DNA of 48,177 nt from Arthrobacter sp. M2012083 (GCF_000281065.1 NZ_AKKK01000052.1:1-48177); one strand, 5' to 3'; positions 34,712-43,260 are shown, counted from the stretch's first letter. A program made the numbers and translations. Notes: generated from the letters alone by a model not told the origin.

Positions 34712-35644
34712 TTATTTGCCCTTTTTACCGTCGAAGAAGTCACGGGCGTCATCATCGACCGGCGCAGCCGGAACACGTCGGGAAGCGTCCTCGTCAGATT
34801 TCGCAGGAGCTTCCTTGCCCTCGGCGTCCTCAACCGGCTCGTCGCTGGCATCGAAAGAGTCGTTCACCCCATCACTGCCGGCTTGGACGTCCTCGGTCAC
34901 GGGGACGGTGGCGTGGGAGAGGCCTTGGAAGCCACGGAAAGCGAGGCCGGCAAGCGCGGCACCCATCAGCGGGGCCACCCAGAAGAGCCACAGCCCCTCC
35001 ATTGCCCACGGCGAGCTGAAGAACGCCTGGGCTGTTGCCCGCGCGGGGTTGAAGGGAAGGTTTCCCAGGACCTGTCCAAGCTGAAGCAAAACAGCCATGG
35101 CAAGGCCTACGGCGAAGGGAGCCATGGCGGGAAGGGCCCTGCGGCCGGCGGTCGCGCCAAGGAACACTGCCACGATAAGGGCCGAACCAAGGACTTCAAC
35201 CAGCAGAACTCCTGCCATCTGTGTTTGCGCGGAAGCGTGCTCACCAAAACCCGGCGCAACCACGTCAAACGCTGCCCGGGCATCCGTGAGGACCGGCACG
35301 GTGGTCACCACAAAGTAGATCAGCGCAGCGCCAACTACGCTGCCGATGATCTGCGCAGCCACGTAGGCTACGGCTGCCACAGCCCGGATCCTGCCGGCAA
35401 TCAGGTTGCCCAAGGTGATCCCCGGGTTGAAGTGCCCTCCGGAGACATACCCGAAGGCCAGCATTGCCACTGTCACCGCCAGGCCTGTCGCAAGGGCTAC
35501 CGGTAGGGGAGCACCGCCAGGATTTGAAAAAATCCCGACTCCCACCGCGGCAACCACAATGAACATCGATCCCAAAGCTTCAGCCGACAGCCGGGCAAGA
35601 AGTCCGGGTTGGTGTTCGGGTGTCGCTTGTACAGGAGAGGTCAT
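34712..35644 (-). CDS. Aquaporin/MIP-family channel with altered first NPA box
   Basis: The protein has 310 residues. Six membrane segments span about 15-250. The first pore box is HFNPGITLG (N73-P74-G75) instead of the usual HFNPAVTLG, while the second is standard, NPAR (N199-R202). A hydrophilic acidic tail (about 252-310, many Asp, Glu and Lys) follows. MIP channels pass water, glycerol or small neutral solutes; the Gly in the first box might widen the pore. AAGGA lies somewhat far ahead of ATG 35644. The gene is monocistronic. Confidence 0.88.
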   Translation of the reverse strand: MTSPVQATPEHQPGLLARLSAEALGSMFIVVAAVGVGIFSNPGGAPLPVALATGLAVTVAMLAFGYVSGGHFNPGITLGNLIAGRIRAVAAVAYVAAQIIGSVVGAALIYFVVTTVPVLTDARAAFDVVAPGFGEHASAQTQMAGVLLVEVLGSALIVAVFLGATAGRRALPAMAPFAVGLAMAVLLQLGQVLGNLPFNPARATAQAFFSSPWAMEGLWLFWVAPLMGAALAGLAFRGFQGLSHATVPVTEDVQAGSDGVNDSFDASDEPVEDAEGKEAPAKSDEDASRRVPAAPVDDDARDFFDGKKGK

Positions 35645-35785
35645 GTCGAATGAGTCCTTACGGTTTGGTATGGATGCCGGAGTGACCGGGCCGCACGCTG
35701 GTATTGGCAGGGGTTAATGCAAGTTCAAAGCCACTGGGTATCTTGCCAGCCGAGTCTGGGCGGTTGCTGAATCCCGCCCTTGAGC

Positions 35786-36130
35786 TTATCCGCCCAGGGC
35801 GATCGCTGCGATGGCGGTGGCACCGAGACCCATCACAGCCAGCGTGCTGACCAGGACAAGCCGGGCTGATGCCGCCGCGTTCCCGATGTGGAGTTGGCGC
35901 GAGCGAACCCACACCACAGAGGCCAGCACGATGGTGGCCACGGCTGCCATGAGCGCACAGATCCCTTGGTAATCAAGTCCCGGAAGGCCGGCCACGAGGT
36001 TCCCGGTGGAGGGCTCGGAAGTCAGCCAACTCCGCCAAATGAACAGGTCCACCACGACCAGGGAGATCAACGTTCGCCGCCATGCCAGGGTGGTGCGCTC
36101 GGGCTGCAACCCGGGGTCGCGGACTTCCAT
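35786..36130 (-). CDS. DUF202 membrane protein
   Basis: The protein has 114 residues and three membrane segments. The N-terminal LQPERTTLAWRRT is the DUF202 signature (ERTxLAWxRT). Function is not established. It starts two bases after the YidH-like gene stop, so the two are co-translated and may form a complex. Confidence 0.8.
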   Translation of the reverse strand: MEVRDPGLQPERTTLAWRRTLISLVVVDLFIWRSWLTSEPSTGNLVAGLPGLDYQGICALMAAVATIVLASVVWVRSRQLHIGNAAASARLVLVSTLAVMGLGATAIAAIALGG

Positions 36131-36132
36131 GC

Positions 36133-36534
36133 TTACCGCGCCACCAATATGAGCACCGCAAAAGCGAACGCCGCTACGGCCACCACAATGGTCATGAACA
36201 GCATGACCCGGGAGAACGGGAGCGCCTGATCGTTGCGCATCGCCGCTTCCATCTGCCCCCAACGGCGGTAAGAAAGCGCTGCCAGCCCCGCCCCTACCAG
36301 AGCAAGCAAGACGCAAAGTACCAGGCGGACGGGTGTCGGCGCGATGTTTGGAGCCAGTTGGTCAACGGCGACCGCGCCGGCGAGCAAGGCCAGGGATGTG
36401 CGGATCCACGCGAGGAAGGTACGTTCATTGGCGAGGGAAAACCTGTAATCGGGTGTCTTGCCTGTCCGTCGCCAAGCAGGTTCACGCAAAGTGTCTCTCC
36501 AAATTTTGTCAGTGCCGGGCAGCTTCCCCACCAT
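36133..36534 (-). CDS. YidH-like DUF202 membrane protein
   Basis: The protein has 133 residues. The core RFSLANERTFLAWIRTSLALLAGAVAVDQL matches YidH; three membrane segments follow. Function is not established. ATG 36534 is the likely start; its ribosome site is poor. It faces the ADP-ribosylglycohydrolase gene across only 36 bases and forms a two-gene operon with the next DUF202 gene. Confidence 0.78.
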   Translation of the reverse strand: MVGKLPGTDKIWRDTLREPAWRRTGKTPDYRFSLANERTFLAWIRTSLALLAGAVAVDQLAPNIAPTPVRLVLCVLLALVGAGLAALSYRRWGQMEAAMRNDQALPFSRVMLFMTIVVAVAAFAFAVLILVAR

Positions 36535-36558
36535 ACCAGCGGTGGTCCACGGGCGCGG

Positions 36559-36564
36559 TAAGTT
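36559..36564 (+). promoter_or_regulatory. Leaderless -10 box for the ADP-ribosylglycohydrolase gene
   Basis: TAAGTT ends six bases before ATG 36571, with no ribosome site between them. Confidence 0.5.
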
Positions 36565-36570
36565 ACTGGC

Positions 36571-37641
36571 ATGAGTGTTGAGCCTAAGCCCCCCGCTGTT
36601 CCTTCCTTCGAGTCCCGTGTCCACGGGTCGCTTTTGGGAGGGGCGCTGGGTGATTCCCTTGGTTATGCAGTGGAGTTCGACTCCATTGCGGCAATTCGCG
36701 CCCGCTATGGTTCCGCCGGCCTGACTACCTTCGGGCAGCTCGACGGCGCCAGCCACTTTTCGGACGACACGCAAATGACGTTATATACCGTTGACGGCCT
36801 GGTGGAAGCCCTCGAATGGGCCAACGACGGCGTAGCGGCTGACGAGATCGCCTGCCTTTGGCTGGCTTACCTGCGCTGGCTCGCCACCCAGGATGTTGCT
36901 GTCGCCTCGGCCGCTCCCGTGCCGCAACCGCGCTGGATAGACGCCCAAGAGGTCCTGCGTCACCGCCGTGCACCCGGAAACGCCTGCCTCAGTGGTTTGG
37001 CAACGGGGGAAATGGGAACAGTTGCACGTCCGGTCAATGCCGACTCCAAAGGCTGCGGCACAGTGATGCGTTCAGCCCCGTTCGGGCTCATCCCCCACAT
37101 TTCACGTGAAGCCGTCTACAAGCTCAGCTCCGACGCCGCTTCGTTGACACACGGACACCCTTCGGCGCGGCTCAGCGCTGCCGCCTTTGGCCTGATGATC
37201 CACAACATCGTGGCCGGAAGCGACATTCGCACCTCCGCTACCGAGGCCCTCAGCTATGTCAACGGTGTCCCCACCAAAGCACCCGAGCTGGCGGAACGGA
37301 TGGAAGCAGCCCTGCAGTTGTCATTGCAGCCTGCCCCACTGGACCCGGAAGGACTGACCACAGCGCTCGGTGAGGGCTGGATTGCCGAGGAGGCACTCGC
37401 CGTCGGGCTCTACGCCGTGTTGGCAACCAGCGGCGGCACGCCGGCAGAGCACTTCCGCGAGGCAATAGCCGTGGCCATCAACCACAGTGGCGACAGCGAC
37501 TCCACGGGCTCCATAGCCGGTAACATCCTGGGGGCCTACTACGGCGAAGACTGTCTTCCATCCGACTGGCTCGAGGTCTTGGAAGCGCCGGAAGTCATTC
37601 GCGGCATGGCGGACAGATTGCTTGCGGTCACCACCGGCTAA
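36571..37641 (+). CDS. ADP-ribosylglycohydrolase family protein (DraG/ARH-like)
   Basis: The protein has 356 residues. It shows the family metal-binding motifs: SDDTQMTLYTVDGLVEAL near the N-terminus and NHSGDSDSTGSIAGNILGAYYG near the C-terminus, plus HGSLLGGALGDSLGYAVEF. Such enzymes remove ADP-ribose from proteins, DNA or small molecules using two metal ions. No ADP-ribosyltransferase is visible next to it, so the substrate is unknown. It converges on the exonuclease gene with a 28-base gap. Confidence 0.92.
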   Translation: MSVEPKPPAVPSFESRVHGSLLGGALGDSLGYAVEFDSIAAIRARYGSAGLTTFGQLDGASHFSDDTQMTLYTVDGLVEALEWANDGVAADEIACLWLAYLRWLATQDVAVASAAPVPQPRWIDAQEVLRHRRAPGNACLSGLATGEMGTVARPVNADSKGCGTVMRSAPFGLIPHISREAVYKLSSDAASLTHGHPSARLSAAAFGLMIHNIVAGSDIRTSATEALSYVNGVPTKAPELAERMEAALQLSLQPAPLDPEGLTTALGEGWIAEEALAVGLYAVLATSGGTPAEHFREAIAVAINHSGDSDSTGSIAGNILGAYYGEDCLPSDWLEVLEAPEVIRGMADRLLAVTTG

Positions 37642-37669
37642 ACAGAGGACCACATGACGGGATGGGGCG

Positions 37670-38680
37670 CTACACGCCGCCCACCATCTGCAGGAACTCG
37701 CCCTCAGACACAACCTCGATTTGCTGGCCCTTGGCATGCAGTTCCAGGACCCGCTTGGCTTTGCCTGTGAGGCGCCCGGCACGAAGGTCGCCTGCGACAA
37801 AGCCATCACCCACGATCAGCACAGTGGTACGTGCTGTGACCCGGCTCTCCGGACGTGCACCCATGTCCGCGGCGCGGGACTTCGCCTCTGGCCTGGTGAT
37901 GGCGAGGTCGCCCGTAAATACCACTGTCTGGCCGAAGAGCGGATGTCCGGGTTCCGCAGCCGGGTTCGGCAGGGGGTTGGGCCCCTCCTCCGGCCAGCTC
38001 GAGAAACCGTTGGGTACGCCAAGTGCTCGTTCCACTGTTGGTCCTGCGAAGCTGCCGGTTCTGGCAGCCAATGCGGACATGGTCGCTTTGGACAGACCTT
38101 GGGCTGGATCGAACGCCGGTTGCTTCGGCAGGTTGAGACCCAAAGAAAGGTAGAGCTCGGCGATGCTGTTGGCGTTGTTCCGCCGGGCGATATCCACAAG
38201 GATTCCGGCGCAGGCGCGGGCGTCTTCCGCGGCGTCGTGGTGGTTGACCAGGGGAACGCCTGCTTCCTCGGCGGCATAGGGCAAGGAGTTGGACACGAGC
38301 GAGTAGCAACGGCGGGAGAGCATCACGGTGCATACGTAATCGTAGGCTGGCCCGGCAAGACCGGACACTTCCAGGCCTGACCGGATAACGCCGAGGTCGA
38401 AGGCTGCGTTGTGGGCAGCGAGTACGTCATCACCGATGAAGGCGCCAATTTCCGGGAAGAGCTCCCCGAACCGCGGGCGATCAGCGACGTCTTCGGCGCG
38501 AATACCGTGGATGCGCGTGTTGTGGAACTCGAAGTGATCGTGGTTTTCGGGCGGGCGCATGAGCCAGGAGGCTTCCTCCACTACCACTCCGCCACGGACT
38601 TTACTGAGGCCTACCGAACACGGAGACCCCCGGAAGCCGTTGGCTGTTTCAAAGTCGATCGCCGTAAAGTCCAATGCCAC
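37670..38680 (-). CDS. DnaQ-like 3'-5' exonuclease fused to a BRCT domain
   Basis: The protein has 336 residues. An N-terminal DEDDh exonuclease domain (about 1-170) carries D9 and E11 in AIDFETANG, an aspartate in AHNAAFDLGV, and the HHDAAEDARACA histidine and aspartate. After a linker, a BRCT domain (about 245-330: LFGQTVVFTGDLAITRPEAKSRAADMGA, ARTTVLIVGDG) follows. Such fusions are common in Actinobacteria and are thought to act in DNA repair. The start GTG 38680 is supported by a leaderless -10 box. Confidence 0.92.
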   Translation of the reverse strand: MALDFTAIDFETANGFRGSPCSVGLSKVRGGVVVEEASWLMRPPENHDHFEFHNTRIHGIRAEDVADRPRFGELFPEIGAFIGDDVLAAHNAAFDLGVIRSGLEVSGLAGPAYDYVCTVMLSRRCYSLVSNSLPYAAEEAGVPLVNHHDAAEDARACAGILVDIARRNNANSIAELYLSLGLNLPKQPAFDPAQGLSKATMSALAARTGSFAGPTVERALGVPNGFSSWPEEGPNPLPNPAAEPGHPLFGQTVVFTGDLAITRPEAKSRAADMGARPESRVTARTTVLIVGDGFVAGDLRAGRLTGKAKRVLELHAKGQQIEVVSEGEFLQMVGGV

Positions 38681-38686
38681 TGGACA

Positions 38687-38692
38687 AGGTTA
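38687..38692 (-). promoter_or_regulatory. Leaderless -10 box for the exonuclease gene
   Basis: On the minus strand TAACCT ends six bases before GTG 38680. Confidence 0.45.
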
Positions 38693-38694
38693 CA

Positions 38695-38745
38695 GCCGGA
38701 AAAGGCCGCCCTTGCCGATTTCCGCGGCGGGGCGGCCCTTCCGGC
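38695..38745 (-). terminator. GC-rich hairpin after the ABC operon
   Basis: GCCGGAA-AA-GGCCGCCC on the left pairs with a near-exact complement ending TTCCGGC at 38739-38745, giving about 14 base pairs with a small bulge. It ends the minus-strand ABC operon right before the exonuclease promoter. There is no T-run of note. Confidence 0.65.
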
Positions 38746-38776
38746 CTGCATTGTGGCCAACGCTACATTCGGGCGC

Positions 38777-39463
38777 CTAGGGGGTGGCCCTGCGAAGGGT
38801 TGCGTAGGAACCGGCCGCCAGGATGACGCACAACAGCGCAGCCCACCCGCTGATGCTAAGCGGTGTCTGCTGGGCAAACCAGCTTCCAACACTTTCCCAT
38901 CCCTGCAAGAACGTCGTGAGGGCAGCGGCACCGATCAGGGCGACTGCTGTACCCAAGGTTGAGACCAGCGTTCCAGTAGTGCCCCAACGCTTGAAGATGG
39001 TGGCGAACCAGAAGCCGATGATGAACATAAACATCATCAGCACAAAGAAGAATGCTGCCGTCGAGTACCAAGGACCATCCGTGACCCAAGGGATATTGAA
39101 GAAGTATCCATAGACACCCCAGCCGTTGGTTGCCCGTTCGATGACGCCACCCAGCATGTAGAGCACTGTCATCCCGACCGCAATCAGCGAGAAGAGGCCC
39201 AGGGTTCCCAGATAGAAGGCACGTCGGCTGATGCTGAGGCCCTGGGAGAAGGGAAAGACCAAGGTCATACTCTGGATTCCCAGGACCAGGAAGTACCAAA
39301 GGGGTGCTTGGCTACCGCCACCATTTTTCGCCTCAGTGACGGGAATGAGCGCGAAGATCGCGAGCGATATGAGGAAAGATGCGGCCAGGATGGTCAATGG
39401 CCATCCAATGTACGTCCATTTGTTGATCAGCTGCATCCGGGCAACTGCCAGCGTCCTGCTCAT
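38777..39463 (-). CDS. ABC transporter membrane subunit of the YtrA-type operon
   Basis: The protein has 228 residues and six predicted membrane segments (about 20-40, 52-78, 84-108, 134-158, 170-190, 202-222). It has no recognised substrate motif. Its start overlaps the ATPase gene by four bases, so it is the partner permease. Related GntR-ATPase-permease operons respond to cell-wall-active compounds; that role is only inferred. Confidence 0.82.
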   Translation of the reverse strand: MSRTLAVARMQLINKWTYIGWPLTILAASFLISLAIFALIPVTEAKNGGGSQAPLWYFLVLGIQSMTLVFPFSQGLSISRRAFYLGTLGLFSLIAVGMTVLYMLGGVIERATNGWGVYGYFFNIPWVTDGPWYSTAAFFFVLMMFMFIIGFWFATIFKRWGTTGTLVSTLGTAVALIGAAALTTFLQGWESVGSWFAQQTPLSISGWAALLCVILAAGSYATLRRATP

Positions 39464-40395
39464 CGCTTTGCCTCCATCGTTTCATCGGCGAAATCTCCGG
39501 TAATTGGCAAGAGGCCGGCTTCGGTACCGGCCATGGTCTTCCGTACCACCAGCTGCTGCAATGAAACCGGCGATAGTTCGAGGCCCAACTCCCGGGCTTC
39601 GGTGCGTTCGCTGCCGCTGAGAACCTCGTCCACCGTCACGGAGGCCAAGGACCCCAGCGTTTCGCGGTGCAGGATCCTGCGGCCGGCCAGGAAGGCGTCC
39701 ACCTTTTCCGCGGAGCCTGAAACAGTGACAGCGGAACCCCGGATCTCGTCGGCATCAGCGTCCATGATGATCCGCCCCCGGTCGATCACGATGACGTGTT
39801 CAAGGAGGTTCGCTACCTCGTCGATCAGGTGTGAGGAAAGGATGATGGTGCGGGGGTGCTCGGCGTAGTCCTCCACCAGGCGGTCGTAGAACAGTTGCCG
39901 GGCGACGGCGTCGAGACCCAGGTACGGCTCATCGAAGAACGTCAGTTCCGCGCGCGAGGCGAGGCCAATGATGACTCCGACGGCGGATAGCTGACCGCGT
40001 GAGAGCTTTTTGATCCGGCGCTTGACGGGAAGCTGGAAGTCTTCGGCCAGGCGGTCCGCGAAGCCTTGGTCCCAATTTTTGTAGAAGAGCGCCGCGGAGC
40101 GGAAGGCGTGCTGCGGTTGGAAATCGTCCGGGTATTTCTGCGATTCACGGATGAAGCAGATCCGGGACAATACGGCATCGTTCTCGTAGGCGCCGGCACC
40201 AAAAACCAGGGCTTCGCCGGACGTGGCGAAGGCTTGGGCGGTGAGGATGGACATCAAAGTGGTTTTGCCCGCACCGTTGCGTCCCAGCAAGCCGTAAATG
40301 CGGTTCGCCGAAAGGCTGAGGTTAACGTTGTCCAGAGCGTTGAGGTCTTTGTAATGCTTGATCAGGTTACGGGCCTCGACGATGGTGTCATTCAC
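39460..40395 (-). CDS. ABC transporter ATP-binding protein
   Basis: The protein has 311 residues. It shows Walker A GRNGAGKTTLMS, a Q-loop (CFIRESQKYPDDF), a signature LSRGQLSAVGVIIGL in which LSGGQ is changed to LSRGQ, Walker B ELTFFDEPYLG and a H-loop LSSHLIDEVANL. A C-terminal extension (about 220-311) may be regulatory. It overlaps the GntR and permease genes by four bases each. Confidence 0.9.
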   Translation of the reverse strand: MNDTIVEARNLIKHYKDLNALDNVNLSLSANRIYGLLGRNGAGKTTLMSILTAQAFATSGEALVFGAGAYENDAVLSRICFIRESQKYPDDFQPQHAFRSAALFYKNWDQGFADRLAEDFQLPVKRRIKKLSRGQLSAVGVIIGLASRAELTFFDEPYLGLDAVARQLFYDRLVEDYAEHPRTIILSSHLIDEVANLLEHVIVIDRGRIIMDADADEIRGSAVTVSGSAEKVDAFLAGRRILHRETLGSLASVTVDEVLSGSERTEARELGLELSPVSLQQLVVRKTMAGTEAGLLPITGDFADETMEAKR

Positions 40396-40793
40396 AGGGC
40401 CGCGCTCCTTTCCTTGTCTGTCCCGGTTTCCGGTGCAAGCCCGGAGCTGCGTTCAATCATCGTGTTCAGCTGCTCTGTTGAGATGCCCAGCTTTCGGGCC
40501 TCCATTGCCAGCGGCTTGACGTACTGCTCAAAGAATTCCTCGGTGCGGCGTGCTACCAGCTGGGCGCGCGCTCCTGTCGCGACGAACATCCCTATCCCCC
40601 TGCGCTTATAGAGAATTCCTGAATCCACCAGCAGATTGACGCCCTTGGCGGCAGTCGCGGGGTTGATGCGGTGAAAAGCGGCGAACTCATTGGTTGAAGG
40701 AACCTGTGACTCTTCAGCCATGGTGCCGTCCACGATTCCGTTCTCGATGAGTTCGGCGATCTGCATGAAGATCGGTTTGCTGTCATCGATCAT
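40392..40793 (-). CDS. GntR-family regulator, YtrA subfamily
   Basis: The protein has 133 residues, the short length of YtrA-type GntR regulators that have only a small dimerisation tail. The winged helix reads KPIFMQIAELIENGIVDG and EESQVPSTNEFAAFHRINPATAAKGVNLLVDSGILYKRRGIGMFV. ATG 40793 is preferred; two GTG codons just upstream are possible. It is the first gene of its operon, with a 24-bp dyad 18 bases upstream, so it likely represses itself and the ABC genes. Confidence 0.88.
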   Translation of the reverse strand: MIDDSKPIFMQIAELIENGIVDGTMAEESQVPSTNEFAAFHRINPATAAKGVNLLVDSGILYKRRGIGMFVATGARAQLVARRTEEFFEQYVKPLAMEARKLGISTEQLNTMIERSSGLAPETGTDKERSAAL

Positions 40794-40811
40794 GAGCACC
40801 ACCGGCTCACT

Positions 40812-40835
40812 GGTTCATTACTCATGTAACTAACC
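40812..40835. promoter_or_regulatory. Probable YtrA-type operator
   Basis: GGTT-n2-TTAC and GTAA-n2-AACC are exact inverted half-sites (40812-40821, 40826-40835) around a four-base spacer. The dyad lies just ahead of the GntR start and fits autoregulation. Confidence 0.7.
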
Positions 40836-40896
40836 ATACAACCAGCAAAGCAGCAGTCAAGGGATAGCCGGGAAAATTTCGACGACAGCCGTCAAG

Positions 40897-40902
40897 TAGG
40901 CT
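40897..40902 (+). promoter_or_regulatory. Leaderless -10 box for the DedA gene
   Basis: TAGGCT ends six bases before GTG 40909, favouring that start over ATG 40978. Confidence 0.45.
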
Positions 40903-40908
40903 TGATGG

Positions 40909-41685
40909 GTGATCTTTTCTGCGATAAGCGACCTTGCCGTATCCACATTCGGGGGCGCGGGACCGGTTTCGCCGCCTATGGCTTCGTTCCTGCCGGACTG
41001 GCTGAACCCCGACGTCTTCCTCCGCGATTCACCTTTGGGACCGTGGGTGGTCCTCCTGGTCTGCGCCATTGTGTTCGCAGAAACAGGCCTCTTGGTGGGG
41101 TTCTTCCTGCCCGGTGACTCCATGCTGTTTACGGCGGGACTTCTGGTCTCCACCGGCGCCATCGAGTTCAACCTGTGGGCCATGTGCGCCATGATCATCG
41201 TGGCTGCCATCATCGGCAACCAAACCGGGTACCTCATCGGGTCCAAGGCCGGCCCGGCAATCTTCAATAAGCCGGATTCACGGCTGTTCAAGAAGGAAAA
41301 CGTGGAGAGCGCCCACGCGTTCTTCGAAAAACACGGCGGCAAGGCCCTGATCCTGGCGCGGTTCGTTCCCATCATCCGCACGTTCGTGCCGGTGATCGTG
41401 GGTGTTGCGCAGATGGACAAGCGCAAGTTCTTCCTTTTCAACGTCATCGGCGCAGTCCTCTGGGGCGGCGGCGTGACCTTGCTCGGCGCATGGCTTGGCC
41501 AGTTCGAGTGGGTTGGCAACAACATCGACATCATCTTCATCGTCATCGTCCTGATCTCCGTTATCCCGATCTTCATTGAGATCGGCCGGGGATTCATGGC
41601 AAAGCGCAGGGCCGCGGCCGAAGGCACCGACCCCGTGGAAGAGTTCATCGAGGAGCACGAGGGCGGCAAGCACGGCGAGCACTAA
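40909..41685 (+). CDS. DedA family membrane protein
   Basis: The protein has 258 residues. The core FAETGLLVGFFLPGDSMLFTAG, GYLIGSKAGPAIF, FFEKHGGKALILARFVPIIRTFVPVIVG and a late FNVIGAVLWGGG are classic DedA/SNARE-associated motifs, including the conserved acidic and arginine residues. DedA proteins flip lipid carriers or phospholipids. The start GTG 40909 is supported by a leaderless -10 box; ATG 40978 (MASFLPDWLNP) is an alternative. A strong terminator follows. Confidence 0.92.
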   Translation: MIFSAISDLAVSTFGGAGPVSPPMASFLPDWLNPDVFLRDSPLGPWVVLLVCAIVFAETGLLVGFFLPGDSMLFTAGLLVSTGAIEFNLWAMCAMIIVAAIIGNQTGYLIGSKAGPAIFNKPDSRLFKKENVESAHAFFEKHGGKALILARFVPIIRTFVPVIVGVAQMDKRKFFLFNVIGAVLWGGGVTLLGAWLGQFEWVGNNIDIIFIVIVLISVIPIFIEIGRGFMAKRRAAAEGTDPVEEFIEEHEGGKHGEH

Positions 41686-41710
41686 GGCTCCCCCACTTCC
41701 CCAAAGCGCA

Positions 41711-41745
41711 GCAAAAGGCACCCCGCACAGCGGGGTGCCTTTTGC
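41711..41745. terminator. Perfect bidirectional terminator
   Basis: GCAAAAGGCACCCCGC (41711-41726) pairs exactly with 41730-41745 around a three-base loop; the arms supply A and T tracts for both strands. It separates convergent DedA and rdgB. Confidence 0.9.
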
Positions 41746-41758
41746 GTCTGCGAAGGAA

Positions 41759-42421
41759 CTAGTTCGAACCGGTCCCGGACAAGGCCGACACAATCGAGGG
41801 TAGCAACGCGCGGAACGCCTGCCCCCGGTGGCTGATGGCGTTCTTCTCCTCAGAGCCAAGCTCGGCACAGCTTCGATCCATCCCGGCAGGTTGCAGCACG
41901 GGGTCGTAGCCGAAGCCACCCTCCCCGCGCGGCTCACGCAGGAGCGTCCCTTCCAACTGACCATACTCCACGGTCTCGTGGGCAATGCCGTCGGGACCCG
42001 GGACCGCCAGCGCGGCCGCACACACGAATGCAGCGCCGCGGAACGAGTCCGGAACGTCAGAGAGCTGTGCCAGCAACAGATTCAGGTTGGCGACGTCATC
42101 GCCGTGCGTGCCGGACCAACGTGCCGAAAAAATACCGGGGGCCCCGCCCAGGACATCAACAGCCAATCCGGAGTCGTCAGCGATGGCCGGCAGGCCAGTC
42201 GCTTCCGCCACGGCCCTGGCCTTGAGGAGGGAGTTCTCAGCAAACGTGACACCGGTTTCGGCAACGTCCGGGGCACCTGCCGCAGCGGCGTCCACAACCT
42301 GGGTGTCGACGTCGAGCCCTGGAACCTGGCCCCGGAGCAGTTCACGGAGTTCCCTCAGCTTGCCCTTGTTGTGTGTCGCCAGGACGAGGCGGGGAGCCCC
42401 GGAGACAGGCGTGCCGCTCAC
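41759..42421 (-). CDS. rdgB: RdgB/HAM1 non-canonical purine NTP pyrophosphatase
   Basis: The protein has 220 residues. It hydrolyses dITP, XTP and related nucleotides to the monophosphates. Motifs: LVLATHNKGKLRELRELL, ADDSGLAVDVLGGAPGIFSARWSG, GGFGYDPVLQP and the C-terminal SHRGQAFRALL. Its ATG overlaps the rph stop by four bases; the rph-rdgB pair is common in Actinobacteria. Confidence 0.96.
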   Translation of the reverse strand: MSGTPVSGAPRLVLATHNKGKLRELRELLRGQVPGLDVDTQVVDAAAAGAPDVAETGVTFAENSLLKARAVAEATGLPAIADDSGLAVDVLGGAPGIFSARWSGTHGDDVANLNLLLAQLSDVPDSFRGAAFVCAAALAVPGPDGIAHETVEYGQLEGTLLREPRGEGGFGYDPVLQPAGMDRSCAELGSEEKNAISHRGQAFRALLPSIVSALSGTGSN

Positions 42422-43176
42422 GGAGCTTCCGCCAGCGTCTCGCGCTGGATTGCGGACAGCTGGGTGGTGCCGAGGAGGGCGAGATCAAGAAGCGCGTTGA
42501 GCTCGTCGCGGTCGAACGGGGCACCTTCTGCAGTTCCCTGAACTTCCACAAATTTGCCCGAACCGGTGACCACTACATTCATGTCCGTCTCCGCGCGGAC
42601 GTCTTCCACATACGGGAGGTCCAGCATCGGAACGCCATCGATGATGCCCACGGAGACTGCCGCGATGGTGTCCACCAAGGGCTCTGCGTTGCGGGCGATC
42701 AGCTTGTTCTCACGGGCAAAACGGATGGCTTCCGCCAGCGCCACGTAGGCGCCGGTGATCGCGGCCGTACGTGTACCGCCGTCGGCCTGGAGGACATCGC
42801 AGTCCAGGACAATCGTGTTTTCGCCAAGCGCCTTCGTGTCGATGATGGAGCGCAGCGAGCGGCCAATGAGGCGGGAGATCTCGTGGGTGCGTCCACCAAT
42901 CTTGCCCTTGACTGACTCGCGGTCGGACCGGGTGTTCGTGGCCCGGGGAAGCATGGCGTACTCGGCCGTTACCCAGCCGCGGCCCTCACCCTTGAGCCAG
43001 CGGGGCACACCCTCGGTCAGCGAAGCTGTGCACAGAACCCGGGTGTTCCCGAACTCGATCAGCGCCGAGCCCTCCGCCTGCTTGGACCAGCCGCGGGTAA
43101 TGCTAATGGGTCGCAGTTGGTCAGGGGTCCGGCCATCGGCGCGGATGACGGGAGTGGCTGTAGCTTCAGAAGTCAT
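42418..43176 (-). CDS. rph: Ribonuclease PH
   Basis: The 252-residue phosphorolytic 3'-5' exoribonuclease trims tRNA 3' ends. Intact features include RPDQLRPISITRGW, EGSALIEFGNTRVLCTASL, GWVTAEYAMLPRATNTR, GGRTHEISRLIGRSLR, LDCDVLQADGGTRTAAITGAYVAL and LDLPYVEDVRAETDMNVV. A -10 box six bases before ATG 43176 suggests a leaderless transcript. Confidence 0.97.
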   Translation of the reverse strand: MTSEATATPVIRADGRTPDQLRPISITRGWSKQAEGSALIEFGNTRVLCTASLTEGVPRWLKGEGRGWVTAEYAMLPRATNTRSDRESVKGKIGGRTHEISRLIGRSLRSIIDTKALGENTIVLDCDVLQADGGTRTAAITGAYVALAEAIRFARENKLIARNAEPLVDTIAAVSVGIIDGVPMLDLPYVEDVRAETDMNVVVTGSGKFVEVQGTAEGAPFDRDELNALLDLALLGTTQLSAIQRETLAEAP

Positions 43177-43182
43177 GGTTCA

Positions 43183-43188
43183 AGCTTA
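43183..43188 (-). promoter_or_regulatory. Leaderless -10 box for rph
   Basis: On the minus strand TAAGCT ends six bases before ATG 43176. Confidence 0.5.
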
Positions 43189-43197
43189 GCCAAGCTG

Positions 43198-43218
43198 AGG
43201 GCGTCAACCCGACGCCCT
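43198..43218. terminator. Short hairpin upstream of rph
   Basis: AGGGCGTC (43198-43205) and GACGCCCT (43211-43218) are exact complements around a five-base loop. It may end the murI-MBL transcript; there is no T-run. Confidence 0.4.
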
Positions 43219-43260
43219 GCAAAGTTGGGCCACCGTAAACAGCCGGACCGAAGCGGACAG

